Of a stretch of 64,000 nt of DNA, positions 55,463 through 64,000 are shown piece by piece; position 1 is the stretch's first letter; every line of letters starts with the position of its first letter. The notes under the pieces are model-generated. The model did no database searches. It saw only the letters and a list, made by a program, of their open reading frames with translations, and was not told where the DNA came from. The stretch lies in contig OY821517.1 in the NCBI GenBank assembly GCA_963682025.1, positions 227,361,594 to 227,425,593 of the forward strand. Direction: 5' to 3'. Both the position numbers and the translations under genes were made by a program. This DNA is from Cordilura impudica (lineage: Eukaryota; Arthropoda; Insecta; Diptera; Scathophagidae).

Positions 55463-57495
55463 TTAAAAAATCTGCATCTGCCGCGTATCGCTTGACTTTA
55501 ATTTTTTTTTATCTACAGGTTCAATAGAATGCAGCTTTTGAGTTCCAGGAATAGTACGCAAATCTTTAAAACGAATTTGAAGGAACCGTGCATCTTCTTC
55601 GTGGTCTTCTAGAGTTAAAAACTCGAAATTACAGTTCAAAAGATTTTGCAGGCACCATTCATATAATTGTTTTGGAGTAGTTATTTGACCTTGTAATGGA
55701 CGCTGTACACTAGCTCGACGTGCCTCTCTCTTTACGGTACCTCCAAGACCGTCACTTGGGCCTTTTCCATGGCTTGTTGCAAAAAAATGCCACTCAGCAT
55801 TACATCCAAAATCTTCCATATGATAACATAAATTGATAAAGTTCTTTTTATTTTTAAACTGGGCAGCACTACCGTCTGAAAAATACGTGATTTTCTTCGG
55901 GGTTGTTTTAAACTTTTTTCTCAAAAATACATTCAGGTGGCGATGGAACAGGTGAACAGCTACAGAATCGTGTACAAGACAATCAGATATTATTATGAAG
56001 TTTGTATGTTGTGTTTTTCCATCTGATTTAAAATAAATAGCAATTGGGTATAAAGTGGCCTGAGAGTTGTTCCAGTGAAATCCCTGGACTGCATCCTGAA
56101 TAGTAAAAGAAGCATTTTCTGAAAAATCGCAAACTGCTATATACTCATTTTCTTCCAAATTTGATTTTCTTTCGCTCAGATATGCTGCCTGCTGTTTTGC
56201 AATAAATGAATGAGGTAATAGAATTTCAAGTTTTTCACATAGGGAATCCACAAAAACGTCGGCTTGGCCAATCATGGTCTCCAAATTATCCCTATCTACA
56301 CTTACCCATTGTTTATATGTTATTTCATCAATATCATTTTGCTCTAGTAATTGATTTAGTTTTGCTTTTAAATTTTCAATTCCTGGACACTTGTTACATT
56401 TACGTAGGTGACACTTTGAAGAAGATGGAATGCATGTCATTTGTTTCAAACAATCTTTGTAACATTCAAGCTGATAATTCGGAACACCAGCAGTTAATTT
56501 TTTTAAATTTATGGCATCAATCATCAGCTTCACATTTTGATGCTTTGTACAAACACACACGTTATGAGATCCACTCGCATTTGCTAGAATTATATTCCTC
56601 GGACGAAGTTGGCAAAACTTGGAAATACCTATTTTTATTCCATCATGTCGTTCCTTGAATAAGGCGTACATTTCTCTTAAGTTTCCAAGCAAAAGTCTTT
56701 TATTTTTCCTGACTTTTGTACCATTTTCAAAAAAAGACACGAAATCTTTCTGTCCGGGCATACACCTGCTGACGTCATCGGATTCATAAAAGGATTTTAC
56801 TAAATTGCTTGTCACTGGTGAAATTGGACTTCCCAGTTTTGGGTTAGGCGTACTCATCACACCCTTTGTTTCAACCAAATGCTTAACTTTTCGCGCGATA
56901 TAGTTTGTAACCAGGAATTCTTCCTCAATTTTATGTATTGCCCAGCTTTTTGGTAAAATTGTTAGCAGTTGGATTTTCTCGCTATTTTTTGTTAATGTTT
57001 TAAACTTTTCTTTTAATTGTTCTATTATTTCGGATTGTGGGCACATATGCGAAGTTGATTGTGCTGAACCGTGGAAAATTTTGTCTTGAATCGAATCACT
57101 TATTTTCCTGAATTTTCCATCTCTGTACCGTTTTTGATGTAACTTCTTCTTTTTTATCGGAGATTGTTCCAGATACGGTAAAGATTGGTTTAATTTTGAA
57201 ATAGCAACTTCTTCCGTGCCTGACGCAATGTCATCTTCTTCCGTGCCTGACGCAATGTCATCGAAAGTATCTACATTTTCGTTTATGTCTGAACCTTCTT
57301 CCAAATTAGATTTATTAGATTTCTTCAGATGCGAAAATTTTATTCTACATGTCCCACAAATTTTATTTGAGATCGTAATGTTTTTATCCTTAGTATACTG
57401 TAGCATCCATTCTTGGATTTGCTTAAACTTTTATTACACCCAGTGTGACCGGATTTTTTAAAAGGATTACAGCAAAATGTTGAATGGAATGGCAT
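55463..57495 (-). pseudogene. Transposase of transposon M (DDE type, Cys-rich N terminus), one frameshift
   Basis: An open frame of 647 residues (55463-57406). Candidate catalytic residues are D427 (AVCDFSENASF), D511 (YFSDGSAAQFKNK) and E561 (GGTVKREARRAS). AEWHFFATSHGKGPSDGLGG is very conserved-looking. A Cys/His cluster at 284-340 (CVCTKH, CYKDC, CHLRKCNKC) suggests zinc binding. The natural start is probably the ATG at 57495-57493, giving MPFHSTFCCNPFKKSGHTGC in another frame; a one-base loss in an A run near 57428 separates it from IQEWMLQY. A 27-bp tandem duplication (57208-57261) repeats DDIASGTEE. Otherwise undamaged. Confidence 0.85.
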
Positions 57496-57917
57496 ATTTT
57501 TTTTTTTAAATACCACAACCGAATGAATTGTGCACGACTTTTTTGTATTGACAATAATTATAATTTATTTAAATATTTAGTCTCTTTTTTTTTGTTTTTT
57601 CAAACAATCAAGTCACTTTAACACTATAACACTTTGACGTTTAGCACTTATGAAATCTAGTATTCAACTGAAGTTTGACTTACAGTCTCTGAACGATTTA
57701 TACTGTTTTTTTTTGTACAAAAAATAGATTACAGGTAAAAAAATACACGCCTTGCTTTTCTTGAATTGGAAAATTTGCGTGAACTACGGGTCATAAAATG
57801 TTTTTTAAATAGGGACTGAATTTGCTACTGCCAATAAGCCGACCACAGGTCATAAAATATTTGTAAATTTTTTGTGTGAACAGGCAATAAATATTTCGTC
57901 TAGGTTGTAAAGTCGAA

Positions 57918-58480
57918 AAATTTCCGTTACATTTGATATGTCCTTCTTTTTGTAATTTGTCACCTTTTTGTATTTTGATACATTTCATGAAATACATAAA
58001 CCTTCGCCTGCTTTTTTCTTAATAACTCATGTTGTAATAAAGACTCCACATTGAAATTTGACAGACTTGTACAAAACATAATAAGAATTAACATATATTT
58101 TTTTGAAATTTTTAAAAATATTGATTTTCGAGAAACATCCTTTGGAAATTTTAGTCCTTTTTTATTTACATTATCCTTGATCGAAAATTTGAAAAAAAAT
58201 TTTTTTTGGAATGGCGCATGTTTTAGTCTGTAAAATGAGCCCTTGATTATTAACGTACAATGAATGCTTTTCGAGATATTAAAAATTGTGTTAAGGTATC
58301 TGAGTACATTTTTATTGATTTTTGCCAACTTGGAATGGCCATAATTCTGAAAATACGAGAGCTACGACACTGAAAGTTGGCAAACGCTATTATTATGTTT
58401 AACTTTCCCTTCGTACCAAAATTCATCCAATTCGAAATCGGTGCGGTCAACTCATTGGTTGATTTCATATGTTTTTACCC
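57918..58480 (-). repeat. Right terminal inverted repeat of transposon M
   Basis: Partner of 54764-55342. The stretch between the transposase start (57495) and this arm is about 420 bp of AT-rich leader, where a promoter would be expected. No clear element was recognised there. Confidence 0.9.
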
Positions 58481-58484
58481 TATA

Positions 58485-58683
58485 GGTTTGTCATTCCACG
58501 TCTAATGAATCGAAAAATTAATTTCCGACCCCATTAACTATATGTATTCTTAATCCTTATCACAACTGGAGTCGATATAGCGATGTCCGTCTGTCCGTCA
58601 GTCTGTTGAAATCACGCTCATTCACAAAACAAAAATTTGCGAGATTACGATAATGTTATTTGCCATTGCTCCCACCAGTTTGG
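58485..58683. mobile_element. Fly dispersed repeat, right part
   Basis: GGTTTGTCATTCCACGTCTA, then GAGTCGATATAGCGATGTCC and GTCTGTCCGTCAGTCTGTTG. These are characteristic phrases of a short repeat common in higher flies. It continues 54727-54763 and ends abruptly at the satellite near 58684, so its 3' part is lost. Confidence 0.75.
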
Positions 58684-61600
58684 TATTAAAAAATTAAAAA
58701 TTTAAAATTAAAAATTAAAAATTTGAAATTTAAAATTAAAAATTAGAAATTAAAAATTAAAAATTAAAAATAAAAAATTAAAAATTAAAATTAGAAATTA
58801 AAAATTAAAAATTAAAAATTAAAAATTAAAAATTAAAAATTAATAATTAAAAATTAAAAATTAAAAATTAAAAATTAAAAATTAAAAATTAAAAATTAAA
58901 AATTAAAAATTAAAAATTAAAAATTAAAAATTAAAAATTAAAAATTAAAAATTAAAAATTAAAAATTAAAAATTAAAAATTAAAAATTAAAAATTAAAAA
59001 TTAAAAATTAAAAATTAAAAATAAAAAATTAAAAATTAAAAATTAAAATTAAAAATTAAAAATTAAAAATTAAAAATTAAAAATTAAAAATTAAAAATTA
59101 AAAATTAAAAATTAAAAATTAAAAATTAAAAATTAAAAATTAAAAATTAAAAAATTAAAATTAAAATTAAAATTAAAAATTAAAAATTAAAAATTAAAAA
59201 TTAAAAATTAAAAATTAAAAATTAAAAATTAAAAATTAAAAATTAAAAATTAAAAATTAAAAATTAAAAATTAAAAATTAAAAATTAAAAATTAAAAATT
59301 AAAAATTAAAAATTAAAAATTAAAAATTAAAAATTAAAAATTAAAAATTAAAAATTAAAAATTAAAAATTAAAAATTAAAAATTAAAAATTAAAAATTAA
59401 AAATTAAAAATTAAAAATTAAAAATTAAAAATTAAAAATTAAAAATTAAAAATTAAAAATTAAAAATTAAAAATTAAAAATTAAAAATTAAAAATTAAAA
59501 ATTAAAAATTAAAAATTAAAAATTAAAAATTAAAAATTAAAAATTAAAAATTAAAAATTAAAACTAAAAATTAAAAATTAAAAATTAAAAATTAAAAATT
59601 AATATTAAAAATTAAAAATTAAAAATTAAAAATTAAAAATTAAAAATTAAAAATTAAAAATTAAAAATTAAAAATTAAAAATTAAAAATTAAAAATTAAA
59701 AATTAAAAATTAAAAATTAAAAATTAAAAATTAAAAATTAAAAATTAAAAATTAAAAATTAAAAATTAAAAAATTAAAAATTAAAAAATTAAAAATTAAA
59801 AATTAAAAATTAAAAATTAAAAATTAAAAATTAAAAATTAAAAATTAAAAATTAAAAATTAAAAATTAAAAATTAAAAATTAAAAATTAAAAATTAAAAA
59901 TTAAAAATTAAAAATTAAAAATTAAAAATTAAAAATTAAAAATTAAAAATTAAAAATTAAAAATTAAAAATTAAAAATTAAAAATTAAAAATTAAAAATT
60001 AAAAATTAAAAATTAAAAATTAAAAATTAAAAATTAAAAATTAAAAATTAAAAATTAAAAATTCAAAATTAAAAATTAAAAATTAAAAATTAAAAATTAA
60101 AAATTAAAAATTAAAAATTAAAAATTAAAAATTAAAAATTAAAAATAAAAAATTAAAAATTTAAAGTTAAAAATTAAAAATTAAAAGTCATAAATTAAAA
60201 ATTAAAAATTAAAAATTAAAAATTAAAAATTAAAAATTAAAAATTAAAATTAAAAATTAAAAATTAAAAATTAAAAAATAAAAATTAAAAATTAAAAATT
60301 AAAATATAAAAATAAAAATTAAAAATTAAAAATTAAAAATTAAAAATTAAAAAATTAAAAATTAAAAATTAAAAATTAAAAATTAAAAATTAAAAATTAA
60401 AAATTAAAAATTAAAATTAAAAATTAAAAATTAAAAATTAAAAATTAAAAATTAAAAATTAAAAATTAAAAATTAAAAATTAAAAATTAAAAATTAAAAA
60501 TTAAAATTAAAAATTAAAAATTTAAAATCAAAAATTAAAAATTAAGAATTAAAAATTAAAAATTAAAAATTAAAAATTAAAAATTTAAAATTAAAAATTA
60601 AAAATTAAAAATTAAAAATTAAAAATTAAAAATTAAAAATTAAAAATTAAAAATTAAAAATTAAAAACTAAAAATTAAAAATTAAAAATTAAAATTAAAA
60701 ATTAAAATTAAAAATTAAAATTAAAATTAAAAATTAAAAATTAAAAATTAAAAATTAAAAATTAAAAATTAAAAATTAAAAATTAAAAATTAAAAATTAA
60801 AAATTAAAAATTAAAAATTAAAAATTAAAATTAAAAATTAAAAATTAAAAATTAAAAATTAAAAATTAAAATTAAAAATTAAAAATTAAAAATTAAAAAT
60901 TAAAAATTAAAAATTAAAAATTAAAAATTAAAAATTAAAAAATTTAAAAATTAAAAATTAAAATTAAAAATTAAAAATTAAAAACCAAAAATTAAAAATT
61001 AAAAATTAAAAATTAAAAATTAAAAATTAAAAATTAAAAATTAAAAATTAAAAATTAAAAATTAAAAACTAAAAATTAAAAATTAAAAACTATAAAATTA
61101 AAAATTAAAAATTAAAAATTAAAAATTAAAAATTAAAAATTAAAAATTAAAAATTAAAAATTAAAAATTAAAAATTAAAAATTAAAAATTAAAAATTAAA
61201 AATTAAAAATTAAAATTAAAATTAAAAATTAAAAATTAAAAATTAAAAATTAAAAATTAAAAATTAAAAATTAAAAATTAAAAATTAAAAATTAAAATTA
61301 AAAATTAAAAATTAAAAATTAAAAATTAAAAATTAAAAATTAAAAATTAAAAATTAAAAATTAAAAATTAAAATTAAAAATTAAAAATTAAAATTTAAAA
61401 ATTAAAAATTAAAAATTAAAAATTAAAAATTAAAAATTAAAAATTAAAAATTAAAAATTAAAAATTAAAAATTAAAAATTAAAATTTAAAAATTAAAAAT
61501 TTAAATTAAAAATCAAAAATTAAAAATTAAAAATTAAAAATTAAAATTAAAAATTAAAATTAAAAATTAAAAATTAAAAATTAAAAATTAAAAATTAAAA

Positions 61601-64000
61601 TTAAAAATTAAAAATTAAAATTAAAAATTAAAAATTAAAAATTAAAAATTAAAAATTAAAAATTAAAAATTAAAAATTAAAAATTAAAAATTAAAAATTA
61701 AAAATTAAAAATTAAAAATTAAAAATTAAAAATTAAAAATTAAAAATTAAAAATTAAAAATTTAAAATTAAAAATTAAAAATTAAAAATTAATAATAAAA
61801 AATTAAAAATTAAAAATTAAAAATTAAAAATTAAAAATTAAAAATTAAAAATTAAAAATTAAAATTAAAAATTAAAAATTAAAAATTAAAAATAAAAAAT
61901 TAAAAATTAAAAATTAAAAATTAAAAATTAAAATTTAAAATTTAAAATTAAAAATTAAAAATTAAAAATTAAAATTAAAAATTAGAAATTAAAAATTAAA
62001 AATTAAAAATTAAAAATTAAAAATTAAAAATTAAAAATTAAAAATTAAAAATTAAAAATTAAAAATTAAAAATTAAAAATTAAAAATTAAAAATTAAAAA
62101 TTAAAAATTAAAAATTAAAAATTAAAAATTAAAAATTAAAAATTAAAAATTAAAAATTAAAAATTAAAAATTAAAAATTAAAAATTAAAAATTAAAAATT
62201 AAAAATTAAAAATTAAAAATTAAAAATTAAAAATTAAAAATTAAAAATTAAAAATTAAAAATTAAAAATTAAAAATTAAAAATTAAAAATTAGAAATTAA
62301 AAATTAAAAATTAAAAATTAAAAATTAAAAATTAAAAATTAAAAATTAAAAATTAAAAAATTAAAAATTAAAAATTAAAAATTAAAAATTAAAAATAAAA
62401 AATTGAAAATTAAAAATTAAAAATTAAAAATTAAAAATTAAAAATTAAAAATTTAAAATTAAAAATTAAAAATTAAAAATTAAAAATTAAAAATTAAAAA
62501 TTAAAATTAAAAATTAAAAATTAAAAATTAAAAATTAAAAATTAAAAATTAAAATTTTAAAATTAAAAATTAAAAATTAAAAATTAAAAATTAAAAATTA
62601 AAAATTAAAAATTAAAAATTAAAAATTAAAAATTAAAAATTAAAAATTAAAAATTAAAAATTAAAAATTAAAATAAAAATTAAAAATTAAAATTAAAAAT
62701 TAAAAATTAAAAATTAAAAATTAAAAATTAAAATTAAAAATTAAAAATTAAAAATTAAAAATTAAAAATTAAAAATTAAAAATTAAAAATTAAAAATTAA
62801 AAATTAAAATTAAAAATTAAAAATTAAAAATTAAAAATTAAAAATTAAAAATTAAAATTAAAAATTAAAAATTAAAAATTAAAAATTAAAAATTAAAAAT
62901 TAAAAATTAAAAATTAAAAATTAAAAATTAAAAATTAAAAATTAAAAATTAAAAATTAAAAATTAAAACTTAAAAATTAAAAATTAAAAATTAAAATTAA
63001 AAATTAAAAATTAAAAATTAAAAATTAAAAATTAAAACTTAAAAATTAAAAATTAAAAATTAAAAATTAAAAAATTAAAAATTAAAAATATAAATTAAAA
63101 ATTAAAACGATTAAAAATTAAAAATTAAAAATTAAAATTAAAAATTAAAAATTAAAAATAAAAAATTAAAAATTAAAATTAAAAATTAAAAATTAAAAAT
63201 TAAAAATTAAAATTAAAAATTAAAAAATTAAAAATTAAAAATTAAAAATTAAAAATTAAAAATTAAAAATTAAAAATTAAAAATAAAAATTAAAAATTAA
63301 AATTAAAATTAAAAATTAAAAATTAAAAATTAAAAATTTAAAATTAAAAATTATTTAAAACTAAAAATTAAAAATTAAAAATTAAAAATAAAAATTAAAA
63401 ATTAAAATTAAAAATTAAAAATTAAAAATTAAAAATTAAAAATTAAAAATTAAAATTTTAAAAATTAAAATTAAAAATTAAAAATTAAAAATTAAAAATT
63501 AAAAATTAAAAAATTAAAAATTAAAAATAAAAAATTAAAAATTAAAAATTAAAAATTAAAAATTAAAAATTAAAAATTAAAAATTAAAAATTAAAAATTA
63601 AAAATTAAAAATTAAAAATTAAAAATTAAAAATTAAAAATTAAAAATTAAAAATTAAAAATTAAAAATTAAAAATTAAAAATTAAAAATTAAAAATTAAA
63701 AATTAAAAATTAAAAATTAAAAATTAAAAATTAAAATTAAAAATTAAAAATTAAAATTAAAAATTAAAAATTAAAAATTAAAAATTAAAAATTAAAAATT
63801 AAAAAATTAAAAATTAAAAATTAAAAATTAAAAATTAAAAATTAAAAATTAAAACTAAAAATTACAAAGTAAAAATTAAAAATTAAAAATTATAAATTAT
63901 AAATTAAAATTAAAAATTAAAAATTAAAAATTAAAAATTAAAAATTAAAAATTAAAAATTAAAAATTAAAAATTAAAAATTAAAAATTAAAAATTAAAAA
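58684..64000. repeat. Heptamer satellite (TTAAAAA)n, over 5.3 kb, open at window end
   Basis: From about 58684 to base 64000 the sequence is almost only TTAAAAA repeated head to tail, roughly 750 copies. Rare 6-bp or 8-bp units, single substitutions (G, C) and A-run length changes occur. The left 150 bp is more diverged than the middle. There are no open frames, since TAA recurs in every frame. The array continues beyond the window. Confidence 0.97.

Larger units (their letters stand above)
54764..58480 (-). mobile_element. DNA transposon M, 0.57-kb inverted repeats, TATA target duplication, superfamily uncertain
   Basis: Starts GGGTAAAAACATATGAAATC and ends with its inverse, total 3717 bp, flanked by TATA (54760-54763, 58481-58484). 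Terminal repeats match over about 54764-55342 and 57918-58480, with a diverged patch 30-130 bp in from each tip. Between them is one 647-codon transposase gene. A 4-bp duplication with long repeats and this type of DDE protein recalls Sola elements, but I cannot confirm this. The insertion splits a fly repeat exactly. Confidence 0.88.

Noticed and set aside
56206..56658. Plus-strand 150-codon ORF
   Set aside because: Antisense shadow of the transposon M transposase, with no domain of its own.
58684..64000. Possible CRISPR-like or coding repeat
   Set aside because: There are no spacers, only a 7-bp unit with stops in all frames.

Overview
The window looks like a repeat-dense chromosomal stretch of a higher fly (Diptera, probably a calyptrate/muscoid). 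The reasons are a very AT-rich background, insect-type BEL/Pao, Jockey, CR1-like, I-like and LOA retroelements, and the short dispersed repeat with TATACCCTCCACC-type ends and the GTCCGTCTGTCCGTC core that is common in fly genomes. I found no host gene, tRNA or rRNA. Almost every coding signal belongs to a transposable element (TE), and most are broken.

Left part (1-10.9 kb). A minus-strand BEL/Pao element runs off the left edge. A 41-bp tandem repeat lies upstream of its gag, followed by about 3 kb of featureless AT-rich DNA. Next is a decayed minus-strand non-LTR retrotransposon (A) carrying a 122-bp inverted-repeat MITE.

Nested block (10.9-34.8 kb). A hAT transposon (10954-18315, perfect 8-bp target duplication) carries a smaller hAT derivative and a full-length CR1-like retrotransposon (14184-17750) that splits its transposase. 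A minus-strand Jockey element (B) is split into 18.56-19.33 kb and 33.28-34.8 kb. Into one site in B went a plus-strand Jockey element (C, 19331-23146), and into the far copy of C's target duplication went a plus-strand I-like element (D, 23154-33266). Inside the D endonuclease sits a 5302-bp Transib transposon (24721-30022). Its transposase is RAG1-like, its termini begin with CACAGTG, its target duplication is GGGCG, and its terminal inverted repeats are about 1.5 kb long.

Right part (35-64 kb). A second hAT (35594-39112) has TTCGGC-rich ends, two short introns, a fly dispersed repeat and a TTA-flanked MITE. Then come a plus-strand BEL/Pao remnant (40.4-43.9 kb) and a minus-strand BEL/Pao remnant (44.5-54.7 kb). 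The second BEL is split by a LOA-clade retrotransposon (47345-52145, 15-bp target duplication), a deleted hAT (53542-54446), and a fly dispersed repeat that itself carries a 3717-bp DNA transposon (54764-58480) whose transposase family I could not place with confidence. From about 58.7 kb to the right edge the sequence is more than 5.3 kb of a heptamer satellite (TTAAAAA)n.

Nothing here works together as a pathway. The logic is layered insertion, and target duplications plus restored reading frames let the order of events be read.
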